A stretch of DNA of 64,000 nucleotides. Origin: Cervus elaphus (Eukaryota; Chordata; Mammalia; Artiodactyla; Cervidae). This document shows positions 46,430-55,912 of this stretch, piece by piece. Made by a program: the position numbers and the translations under genes. Below the pieces are notes generated by a model that saw only the letters and a list, made by a program, of their open reading frames with translations, made no database searches and was not told where the DNA came from. Location: contig NC_057831.1 in assembly GCF_910594005.1 (NCBI RefSeq), forward strand, positions 43,420,001 to 43,484,000, written 5' to 3'. Every line of letters begins with the position of its first letter. Within the stretch, counting starts at the first letter, position 1.

Positions 46430-46555
46430 TCACATGCAATCTTCCCAGTAACACTGCAAATAAAATAAGATTATTCATATTTTCATTGAGGGAAAATAGG
46501 ACTTGTCAAGAATCTCCAACATCTTCAGCTATAGTCCTGCAAGGTCAATTCAGCT
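46430..46555 (-). repeat. Possible MIR fragment
   Basis: 'tgttatcacatgcaatcttccc' and 'agtaacactgcaaataaaat' resemble the antisense MIR 3' part. Weak. Confidence 0.4.
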
Positions 46556-46611
46556 GTATTTGACTCCAAAAGTTAGTGAACCATACACACACAAAAATGC
46601 ATTTACCTTCT

Positions 46612-46975
46612 CCCTAGCTTCGCTGAGGTATAATTGACAAACAAAATTTCAAGATGTTTAAAATATGCAATGTGATGATTTGGTATACGTAGACATTGTG
46701 AAAAAATTCCTCCTTTTGAATTAACACATCCATCACCTCACATATTTACCTTTCTGTATGTGTGTGTGTGAGAATTCTTCAGTTCTACTCTCTTAGCAAA
46801 TTTCAATTATACAAGATAGTGTTACCAATTGTTGTACATTAGATCCTGTTGTACATTAGTCACCCTGTTGTACATTAGATCCTCAGACCTTATTCATTTT
46901 ATAATTGAAAGTTTATATCCTTTTACGAACCTCTCCTATTTCCCCCACCTCTCAGTCCCAGTGCAGGCACTTTGA
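46612..46975 (+). repeat. Old L1 3'-UTR fragment
   Basis: 'gctgaggtataattgacaaac', 'cccacctctcag' and repeated 'tgttgtacattag' match the 3' UTR of old mammalian L1 (L1M type). The unit ttgtacattag occurs three times between 46829 and 46877, where the consensus has one. A short GT tract lies at 46756-46772. Confidence 0.7.
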
Positions 46976-47285
46976 AAGTCATGTCTCCTTCTCCCAAAAT
47001 CCCATTTTTAAATAGTAGGCACTTCTGGGATGGAGAGAGGATTCCTATACACTAATGTGCTGTGGGTCCTTATGGTTTAGAAGCAGTGTCTTAAAATTTT
47101 TTGAGCATGATGCACATAAGAAATGAAAATTATTATGACTGTGCTCATATATACCTATTACATATGTGTATTATAACTGAAAAAACTTCCCCAAATAATA
47201 TTTTCTTTTATATATGCTATGGATTCTGATGTTTAATATATTTTTAGGCTATGATGCTATGAACCCACTAGCACAGTGATGATCA
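46976..47285. other. Unassigned non-coding DNA
   Basis: AT-rich, no element recognised. Confidence 0.4.
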
Positions 47286-47397
47286 ATGCAGACCATGGAG
47301 TAAAACCAACTGGGATAAGATCTGAGTCCAAGATGCCTTGCGTGAACTTGGAAACATTACTTAATCTATGTCATAACAGTAACACCTCACAGGGATT
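47286..47397 (+). repeat. MIR fragment
   Basis: 'gatctgagtccaagatgcc', 'gaacttggaaacattactt' and 'cctcacagggattgtga' resemble MIR, ending at the LTR start. Confidence 0.45.
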
Positions 47398-48128
47398 GTG
47401 ATGGTTAAGTTTATTCGTCAATATGATTGGGCTGAAGGATGTCCAGATAGCTGGTGAAATATTATTTCTGGATGTGTCTCTAAAGGTGTCTCCAGAAGAG
47501 ACTAGGATTTGAATCTGTAGACTGAGTAAAAATCACTTTCACTGATGTGGGTGGGCATCATCCAACCACTGAGCATTTGAACAGAACAAAAAGGTGGGGA
47601 AAGTGTGTGTTTGCTCTCTCTGAAATATTGAGTTTTCTCCTGTTCTTGAACATCAACAACATTCCTGGTTCTCAAGTCTTTGGACTCACAGCAAGGCTTC
47701 AGCCATCAGCTTCTCTTCCCCTATACTCGGGCCTTTGAACTGGGACTGATTTACACCACTAGCTTTCCTGTTTCTCCAGTTTATGGATAGCAGATCATAG
47801 GACTTCTCATCCTCCATCACTGTGTGAACAAATTCCTGTAATAGATATATTTTGCGTATCTATAGGGCCTCTGGTGGCTCAAATAGTAAAGAATCAACCT
47901 GCAGGGCAGGAGACCCAGACTGGATCCCTGAGTGGGGAAGATCACCTGGAGATGGAAATGGTAACCCACTCCAGTATTCTTGCCTGGGGAATTTTGTGGC
48001 CAGAGGAACCTGTCTGGCTACAGTCCCTGGAGGTGCAAAGAGTTGGACATGACTGAGCGATTAACACTTTGTGTATCTATCTCTGTATCCTATTTGTCTA
48101 TTTCTCTTGAGAATGCTGACTAACCTAA
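47398..48128 (+). repeat. Old LTR-like repeat (MaLR-type) split by a SINE
   Basis: Starts 'tgtgatggttaag', passes 'agactgagtaaaaatcac', 'gatgtgggtgggcatcatcc' and 'aattcctgtaatagata', and is interrupted at 47864-48069. It resumes 'tctgtatcctatttgtc' and ends 'gagaatgctgactaacc'. It is the opposite-strand partner of the copy at 36243-36690. The old-LTR assignment rests on the TG start and the ACTAA-type end. Confidence 0.65.
47853..48080 (+). mobile_element. Bov-tA SINE inside the old LTR, 11-bp TSD
   Basis: SINE at 47864-48069 on the plus strand. Flanking repeats tgcgtatctat (47853-47863) and tgtgtatctat (48070-48080) differ at one CpG-type site. LTR sequence resumes immediately after. Confidence 0.93.
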
Positions 48129-48330
48129 GGATGTTGTGAAGATTAAATAAACATGTTACATGAAAATCACTGACACATTAAAAGTAACCAGTAAACATTA
48201 ACTCTTATTCAATGAAGACTTTAGTATACTGTGACACATAGATGGTGTATCTTTACAATGACTGGCATGCAGAAAGTACTCAACAAGTGTTAGCCATTTG
48301 TGGTGGTATGTTCTTATTATACCTACTAAA
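48129..48330 (+). repeat. MIR/L2 3' scraps
   Basis: 'gttgtgaagattaaataaac' resembles a MIR 3' part, and 'ctggcatgcagaaagtactcaac' an L2/MIR end. Two diverged pieces. Confidence 0.4.
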
Positions 48331-48534
48331 TATAGGACAATCTGCTAGGAGTTTTACAATAAAACAAAAGAAATTGGAGACTATTTGAATAAATGAGAAG
48401 AAAGAGGAGATCAAACAATATAAAGATTTCTGTGGAGAGAGAAACATCTTGTACTACTTTGGCATCAGTATGCTAGCCATTTCCTTTTGTAGCAGTATAA
48501 AATAATATGGTGTAAGCATTTGTCTATTCTCTTC
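48331..48534. other. Unassigned spacer
   Basis: No element recognised. Confidence 0.4.
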
Positions 48535-48686
48535 TTTTAGACTGTCTATCTCACTAGACTGTCAACTCACTCAGGGCTGAGATTGTGTCTATTATTCCAC
48601 CAATGTTTTCTTAGCCTAGAGCTGTGCCTCTTACATAGGAGTCACCATATAAATGGTTACTTGTTGAATGGATAAAGAAATGAATG
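48535..48686 (+). repeat. L2 3' end
   Basis: 'agactgtcaactcactcaggg', 'attgtgtctattattccacc' and terminal 'cttgttgaatgg..aaatgaatg' follow the L2 3' end. A duplicated 'ctagactgtc' word is present. The tail holds the target site of the next SINE. Confidence 0.7.
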
Positions 48687-48912
48687 TTGTTGTTGTTTAG
48701 TTGTTAAGCCATTTCTAACTCTTTTCTGACTCCATGCACTGTAACCCACCAGGCTCCTCTGTCCATGGGATTTCCCAGCCAAGAATACTGGAGTAGGTTG
48801 CCATTTCCTTCTCCAAGGGATCTTCCTGATCCATGGATCGAACCCAAGTCTCCTACATTGGCAGACAGATTCTTTACCGCTGAACCACTAGGGAAATGCC
48901 CCAAAATGAATG
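48678..48912 (-). mobile_element. Bov-tA SINE with 9-bp TSD
   Basis: Minus-strand SINE at 48687-48903 with a TTG-rich tail. Repeats aaatgaatg lie at 48678-48686 and 48904-48912. Confidence 0.93.
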
Positions 48913-49071
48913 GGCACACATTATTAGTTTATGTGTGTCCATATGTCAAAGTAACTGTTCAATTTAGCAAAAGCTATAGTCTTATGACTATTGGTTATAG
49001 TGAATAGAACTCTCCCTTAAACTTTACTCACTACCCGGGTTTTGACATCATGTTGGTATCCACGTACTATG

Positions 49072-49097
49072 ACAGAGAGAAAGAGAGAGAGAGAGAA
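49072..49097. repeat. (GA)n microsatellite
   Basis: GA-rich tract with one A insertion. Confidence 0.8.
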
Positions 49098-49899
49098 CAT
49101 ATGATGTGTTTGTTGAAACACTAAAAAAAAAGCTAGATTTGGAGAAATTTTACCTTTTTCTGTGAAGCACATCATTCCAGGTGTGGGACATCTCTTGAGA
49201 ACTCTACATGCTCTTTTGCGGTAGGGCTCTAAGATGAAATTGAGATCTGTTGCCCAGCCTAGGAAGTTGTTCTCCATGAATTCCCACTCCATCCACTAGC
49301 CCAGAGAAGGAAGAGAAGGCAAATGAAATGACATCACCTAAAACTTCCATTCATGTGTTTTCTCTTTTGACTTCCTCTATTGATCTGGGCAAAAGTACAG
49401 AAGAACCTGGCATTAGAAGAAGTATTGAAAGCCAAGAGGGAAAAGACCTATGAGATTACAACACATTGTTTCCTGCTGCTTCTTCCAGCTTCTTTCATGC
49501 CCAGTTGGCATTATATCCTTAACCCCTCTTATTTCCATTTCTGTTAATAGAAGAGAATTCTGTTAATTATGTTCATTGTACTAAAGCAAGGGAATTACAA
49601 AGTTGAAATTCTTCAAAGCATTGAGGAATCATGATTCAAGGTACAATGGCCCTGATTCACCTCTCCAGTAAGAGATGGTAGAAGAACAAGGTCTTGAGAT
49701 GAATAAGCCAATTATGCAGTATTGTTGAATGCCTCCTGCTTACCTAATATTATGCAGGGCGAAACAGAGGAGGAAGAAACTGAAGACTTGGTCCTATTCA
49801 AGAGCTATGAAATTTTCTTCCAGTAGGACAGAATTGACTAAAACTTGAAAGACATAAAACCCTGAGTATAGAAATTTACAAGTGTTTATAAGTGTAGCA
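49098..49899. other. Unassigned non-coding DNA
   Basis: No element recognised. A 91-codon minus-strand frame at 49017-49292 overlaps the GA tract and has no domain. Confidence 0.4.
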
Positions 49900-50020
49900 A
49901 TTATAAGAATTTATAAGTGTGGTAATAAATAAGTGTCTCTTATTTATCTCTGATTCCCTGTACCCAGCACCGGACGTAGCACACAGTGCATAAATGCTGG
50001 TAATTAACCAATGAATAGTT
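49900..50020 (+). repeat. L2 3' fragment
   Basis: 'ctgattccctgtacccagcacc' and 'agcacacagtgcataaatgctgg' match an L2 3' end. Confidence 0.5.
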
Positions 50021-50039
50021 TAAAGTTGTACATATATAA

Positions 50040-50215
50040 CCCTTGGAATTGGACAGACCTTGATCTCAAATTTGTCATTTTCTAGATCTGTGATTCTGCA
50101 CAACCTATGTGATTTCTCTAAATGCTAGCTTTCCAAACTTTCCACATCTTATCCTAAACATAAAAATTATAACTATTCAGTGGATTGGAGATAAAATATC
50201 TAGAACAGTGCCTGA
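50040..50215 (+). repeat. MIR SINE
   Basis: 'ggaattggacagaccttgatctc', 'tgtgattctgcacaacctatgtg' and 'ctagaacagtgcctgacaagg' follow the MIR order. Confidence 0.6.
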
Positions 50216-50413
50216 CAAGGACTGTCTCATGATTGTGATGATGTCATACCTACATGAAGATGCCAGGAAAAACCAGGATGCAGAGCATTGCTGTTATATT
50301 TATCCAGGAGCAGGCCTGTGATCTGTCCTGGCTCCTTGACTATCTCCCCCACTCATCTACTGATCTCAGATGCTACCCTTAGCAGATTCTTGGGTAATAC
50401 TAACCTCTGGCTT
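50216..50413. other. Unassigned spacer
   Basis: No element recognised. Confidence 0.4.
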
Positions 50414-50649
50414 AATACTAAGTGTGCATGCTCAGTTGTGTCTGACTCTTTGCAACCCCATGGATCGTAGTCCCCCTGGCTCCTCTGTCCATGAGATTTT
50501 CCAGGCAAGAATAATGGAGAGGATTGCCATTCATCCTCCAGGGGATTTTTCTCAACCCAGGGATCAAACCCGAGTTTCCTGTGTTCTCTTGCATTGGCAG
50601 GTGAATTCTTTTACCACTGAGCCCCCTGGGAAGGCTGGCAAAATACTAA
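50414..50649 (-). mobile_element. Bov-tA SINE with 8-bp TSD
   Basis: Minus-strand SINE at 50422-50641 with repeats aatactaa at 50414-50421 and 50642-50649. Confidence 0.92.
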
Positions 50650-50789
50650 AGGTGGCCTAATTTGCATCTAGACAAAGAACAGAAGGCCCAGTCTTATCAG
50701 AGCAAGGCTAATAGGTAGTAGAGTGAGACTAAAGGGTTCTAAGCCGTGAGGCCAGAACCAAAGTTTATGTGGTTGAAAGGGAACACACT

Positions 50790-50995
50790 TTCTGACAGAT
50801 CTTGAGTTCAGGTCCAAGTCATGCAGTGCCCTAGGTATATGCACTAAGGCAAAGTACTTAATCTTTCTGAACCACAGATTTAAAATGCAGATGTTATCTA
50901 CAAGTTTGTTGTAAGAATTATGTTACATAATATATAATGCACTTGATACAGTTACTGGCAAAGAATAATCACCTAATATCTGATTTTAATATTTT
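50790..50995 (+). repeat. MIR SINE
   Basis: 'gagttcaggtccaagtcatg', 'ggcaaagtacttaatctttctg', 'tttgttgtaagaattatg' and 'agttactggcaaagaa' match MIR in order. Confidence 0.65.
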
Positions 50996-51889
50996 TTCTT
51001 GTCTAAACTTGTTATTAGAATCCTAACAGGGGGTGCAGCCATTTTTATGCAGACCCATTCTGCCTTCTTAAGATATTTCTAAAAATACTGTAATTTCACA
51101 CTGCTTCATTGAGCACTTATATGTCTCACCCTTTTAAATTACAAGCCTTTTTAGTTTACTTAGAATTGATCATTTCTGTCACTGGACCCCAGAAACTCTC
51201 AACTCCTAAAATAGTAACTTTCCTTCTTGAGTTAAAGAAACGTCATCCATAGCCATTACCAACTGCAGCAATGACTTATTCTTTCAAAGTCTCCAGAGGG
51301 CAAGATCACTATAATTTGCTCCTAAATTTCATCTGACTTGTGATTCCAATTTAGCCAGAATTATGAAATGTCCCTTCAAATTAAGTAAACCACAGCAGTT
51401 CTTGTGCTATCTACAGGATAACAATACATCCCATTAGCCCTGCTCGACAGATTTCAATGAAATCCAAACCCATCTGTAATGGCCCTACAATTGGCACTAT
51501 TGCCCTTGATCTGTACCAAGAGTCTATTGATGGGAAGGAGCCATCAGCAATCAATAAAGCATTAACTTCCCAAAAAGCCTATGGATAGTTGTTATTTATT
51601 GAGATGTTGACAGTTTCTAAACCCATATTGAGATACAGAAAACAGAAAATTAGCAGACTCCACCATTATTAATGAGATATCTCAAGAGGAGGTAGAAATA
51701 TTACATAAATATAATGAATTCTGTGTTCTTAAGTGGAAATAACTGTATCTGAAGACCAGAAAGTAAAGCATTTGATGTCATTATCCAAGAAGAGAAGTCT
51801 TCATACAGACTAAAGAAGTAGATAGTTGTATATGGTATTACAGAGGGGAAGGTATTTCAAATATCTATACCAATCTGCTGAGCATCTTT
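50996..51889. other. Repeat-poor block, candidate conserved non-coding DNA
   Basis: About 900 bp with no recognised transposable element. It includes a perfect palindrome gatttcaatgaaatc at 51450-51464 within a smooth, evenly composed stretch at 51400-51600. No coding frame. Regulatory function is only a suggestion. Confidence 0.3.
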
Positions 51890-52060
51890 GGTTTATAGAA
51901 CACAGTCCTTTCTACAACTCTATAAAAAATATATTATCTAAATTTTAAAAATGAATGAATTGAGGTTCAGAAAATTTGAATAACCCATCCAAGGGCACAG
52001 AGGTAGAGGTGGAAGAGTTAGGGTGGGAACAAGGGTTTGTTTGGCTTTAGAATGCTTGCC
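51890..52060 (-). repeat. MIR SINE fragment
   Basis: Antisense MIR: 'gaatgaattgaggttcagaaa', 'taacccatccaagggcacagagg' and the 'gggtgggaacaagggtttg' end. Confidence 0.65.
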
Positions 52061-52206
52061 CCAAGTTGACTTTGAGACACAAAGCATCAGAAGTATGCTG
52101 TCTTGAGGACAAGGACTAGGGAGGGGTAATTTTCAATTCAATGCTAAATTCAATTAAATTCTGTGAGAATTTTTATTTGTTCATTTGTAACTGCAACCAC
52201 AGACTT

Positions 52207-52445
52207 TTATCACTGTCTTGTGATGTGGTGTGCTCAGCCGTGTCTGACTCTTTTTGAGCCTTTGGACTGTAGCCTGTCAGGGTCCTCTGTCCATGGAATT
52301 TTCTAGGCAAGAATACTGGAGTGGGCTTCCATTTCCTACTCCAGGGGATCTTCCTGACCCAGGGATTAAATTCTCATCTCTTGTGTCTCCTACAGTGACA
52401 GGTAGATTCTTTACCCCTGAGCCCCCTGGGAATACATTATCACTG
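52207..52445 (-). mobile_element. Bov-tA SINE with 9-bp TSD
   Basis: Minus-strand SINE at 52216-52436 with perfect repeats ttatcactg at 52207-52215 and 52437-52445. Confidence 0.93.
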
Positions 52446-52448
52446 CCC

Positions 52449-52662
52449 TGCTAAGCTTAGTCACTCAGTCATGTCCAGCTCTTTGAGACCCCATGGACTG
52501 CAGCCTGCCAGGCTCCTCTGTCCATGGGGATTCTCCAGGCAAGAATACTGGAGTGGGCTGCTTATGCCCTCTTCCAGGGGATCGTCTCAACCTAGGGATC
52601 AAACCCAGGTCTCCCCCATTGCAGGCGGATTCTTTACCGTCTGAGCTACTGGGGAAGCCCTA
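52449..52662 (-). mobile_element. Bov-tA SINE
   Basis: A second minus-strand Bov-tA follows the first within a few bases, from 'tgctaagcttagtcactcag' to 'ctggggaagccct'. It is less diverged than its neighbour ('tcctctgtccatggggattc', 'cccaggtctcccccattgc'). Confidence 0.93.
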
Positions 52663-52689
52663 GACAGGCTCTATACCTTAAGGCTTATA

Positions 52690-52920
52690 CTTGTGGATTT
52701 AGAGTCAGATTCTCTTTATATTTGAATCTTTTATCTGCCTCTTACTAGCTGTGTAAACTCAAGAAAATGAACTCAATTTTTAGGTTTCCTCATCTACAGA
52801 ATGGACATAAATATTACCTCATACAATACCCATGGAGATTAAATAAGATGGCATAAAAAAAGCAAAGTGTACTGCCTGGCATAGTGAACAACTCAACACA
52901 CGGTGGTGGCTGTTATACTT
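52690..52920 (+). repeat. MIR SINE, nearly complete
   Basis: 'tggatttagagtcagattc', 'cttactagctgtgtaaac', 'ttcctcatctacagaatgg', 'ggagattaaataagatgg' and 'tgcctggcatagtgaac' are in MIR order. One of the clearest MIRs in the window. Confidence 0.8.
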
Positions 52921-55290
52921 TTAATACAAAGTTATCTCATAAACTAACATAATGCAAGTAGTTGAATTATTCATTAGAAATATTGTCCTTTTAGAGGAGA
53001 ACGGAATCAAAGTGAACACTCTTTATTCAGGACAAGGGAAAATTTGAACCCAATCATCATACCTCATCCAGAGTTATAGAGAAAATTGGAATATTAAATG
53101 GAGTCCCCCTTGCTCTGCTGAGAGTCAAACAGATGGGGGTTGGGGGGTGAGAATGACTCTTACCTGCCTGTGTTAGAATTTTATGTTATTATTTATTCAA
53201 AATATCAGAAGGCAAAACTTTTACTAAAGCTTGTGACAGTTAACCATGATCGGGAAAATCTAATGGGCAGTGGACATCCAAAACTACTATGAAGGTGTGG
53301 ATCATCCCAACAATTGTGTTGTTCTTTTTCAAAATCTGATCCTCCTGCTCTTTAAAATCATTCTTTAGCTGTTAGTTTGGGGGAATCACACTCTTTTCAA
53401 AAAGCAGTTTATTCAGGATAGTTGTTAACAGATAGTTTTGTTGGGGGGAAAAAATGCCACTAGTGACCACAAAAGTGCTTACAATTCCCCCCAAACTCTT
53501 GTAACCCATGCTGTCCCACATCTTATGGGCACACACTCTGGATCACCTGAATTTGGTCCTATTTGATTAGAGGAAAAAAACAGGATCAGATTGGTAGAAA
53601 TGAAGCGGAAAACAACCTCCAAAACATTGAGAAGCAGCCTTCACCAATCCTGCTCCCACCTAAGTCCTATTTCATGTTAGATATGAAACATTCACATCAC
53701 CCTTCTGGCCATTAACTCCCCATTCATTCCTGTTATTTCTTTTCCTAAATAAGAAAGTGGACCTCTACTAACCCAATCTATTTCTCTATGGAGAAATCTC
53801 TATTTCTCAAGAGGTATATGCTGGAAATGAATTCATCATCTTCAATCGAGTCCTTATAAAGACAAGTGAGGTCAGCCTGAGCTCTGATGTCAAAGAGCTT
53901 CTGTAGAATGTGCCCAGGACACACTCGAGAATCCCTCAGCATTCCTACTGCTCCTCCCCGGGGGGGTCACTCCCTTAGCCAGCACTTGCTCACCCACTTC
54001 TGGGTTCTTGGCATTTCTTCTTCTTCCTTTGTCTCTCTCTCCCTCTCATTTTCTGCAAGCTCCAAGTGCTTCCACGAAATATGAATATGAATACATTTAC
54101 TAGTCTGTACCTTCTTTTAATTTGACTTTATTCCTGCCCTAGTCCTGGGCCCCGTTTTACATGCTTCATTCTCACTGGTATCGTCTCCCCTTGGGAACAT
54201 CTCCTTGGCATCTCTACCCAAGCTTATTTGCAGTTTTTGAATGCTCTCAGGAAGCGAGGTAAGCTTGGAAGGCAGGCTTTGACATTCAAATCACCCTGGA
54301 ATATTTATCCCAACTGGGTTCTTATTCCCAAGATGTTTGCCTTTCTTTTCTTGTTAGCAGATGGCTGAAGTGAGGAAAAGGAAGACCGTATGATTGCCGA
54401 TCTTCACCTTACAAGGCTGACTCTTTCATGGGAATAGCCTCTGTGTTTACAGACAGAGCCCTTGGGGGTGGTTACCATTGGTGGTTGCTGTGGCAGCTTC
54501 AACAGCACCACCACCAAGGATTCACCTCCACTCTTTTCTCCATGCCTCCCTCCCCTCTTTACCCAGACCTTAGTTACCAGGAAACAAAAGAAAACCAAAA
54601 TGTTATATAGACCTTTTCATTGATAGAAGAGCTCATTTACCATAGTTAAGAATATACTTGCAGAATTAAGCTCAGCTACTTGCCTCCATTTCTAAACATC
54701 CCACACTGTCAAAGCCCAGGAGATGAAATCTGTTCCATGTCCAATCAGTCATTATGTTGGCTCTGTACCAGACACCACATATTTCTATGGGAAATGCCAG
54801 TACCCTGATCACCTATGGCTTGGACCCACCTGTGGCTGACACCAAGGTAAGCTCAATCTGATAAAGCTTAGGGTGAGCAAAGAGTTGGCTATCATTAGGT
54901 TCTATGCCTGGTTTCTAGTGTGCCTAGGGATCAACTGAACCTATGAACCCTCTCTTCCTTATGATACCAAAGGCCGTGTCAGACCATCAGACTGGCTTTA
55001 TCCTTTCTGTTTTTCCCTTCTCATTTCTAACAAGCTAGCCTTTTTTCAACCAGAGAAAGCCCTACTCTCAGAACCCTGTGTCAATACAAACTGATCTCTT
55101 CGTGCATTTAAGACTGTGACACCAAAGTTTATCCTATCACACCTGAATCTTTTCATATTCGACTGCTGAAATACTGGAATAGCTGAATTGGCTTGAAGAA
55201 AGATCAAGTTAGGTTAAAACTAAAAGATACTCTAAATTTGATTCCCTGAGTTCTGGATCACCCTTGAAAGGAAACTTATCCAGAATACTT
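52921..55290. other. Unassigned non-coding DNA
   Basis: About 2.4 kb with no recognised element. Short frames (53887-54084, 54404-54610) lack domains. A run of seven G's (53961-53967) and a CA-rich 'cagcaccaccaccaagg' tract (54504-54520) are noted. Confidence 0.4.
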
Positions 55291-55296
55291 CTGGTA

Positions 55297-55508
55297 TTTC
55301 TCAGTAGCTTAAGAGAATATAAGGAGACCTAGGTTTGATCCTGAGTTGGGACGATCCCCTGGAGAAGGGAATGGCTACCCATTCCAGTATTCTTGCCTGG
55401 AGCATTCCATGGACAGAGAAACCTGGGGAGCTACAGTCCATGGGGTCACAAAGAGTCAGACATGAGTGAGCAACTAACACTTTCACTAACTAACTAACTA
55501 ACTTAATA
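55297..55508 (+). mobile_element. Bov-tA SINE with (TAAC)n tail
   Basis: Plus-strand SINE lacking the first head bases, 'tcagtagcttaagagaatataagg' onward to 'gagcaactaacactttcac'. A short (TAAC)n run at about 55487-55504 continues the tail. Confidence 0.9.
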
Positions 55509-55546
55509 CTAACAGAATGTAAGTAGAAATGTTTTAAAACAAAACC

Positions 55547-55912
55547 AGGGAACTTCTTTGGTACCTCGGCAGATGAGAATCTGCTTGCCAATGGAGGGGA
55601 TACAGGTTTGATCCCTGGTTCAGGAAGATCCCCCATGCCCCAAAACAACTAGGCCCATGTACCACAAATACTGAGGCCATGCCCTAGAGCCCATGAGCCC
55701 CAGCTACTGGGCCCGAGTGCTGCAACTACTGAAGCCCACGTGCCTAGAGCCTATGCTTCACAAGAGAAGCCACTGCAGAGAGGAGCCCACACATCACAGC
55801 GAAGAGTAGCCCCTACTCTCTGAAACTAGAAAAAGCCCGCAAGAAAGCAACAAAGACCCAGTGCCATCAAAAATATTAATTAAATAAATACAAATTTTTA
55901 AAAAAGAAAACA
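55547..55912 (+). mobile_element. CHR-2-type SINE (cetartiodactyl)
   Basis: A tRNA-Glu-related head ('ggaacttctttggtacctcgg', 'tttgatccctggttcagg') is followed by the long unique body ('gcaactactgaagcccac', 'gtgcctagagcctatgc', 'agagaagccactgcag', 'gaagagtagcccc', 'gaaagcaacaaagaccc') and an A/T-rich tail. CHR-type SINEs are shared by whales, hippos and ruminants, so this is older than Bov-tA. This is the only copy in the window. Confidence 0.85.
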
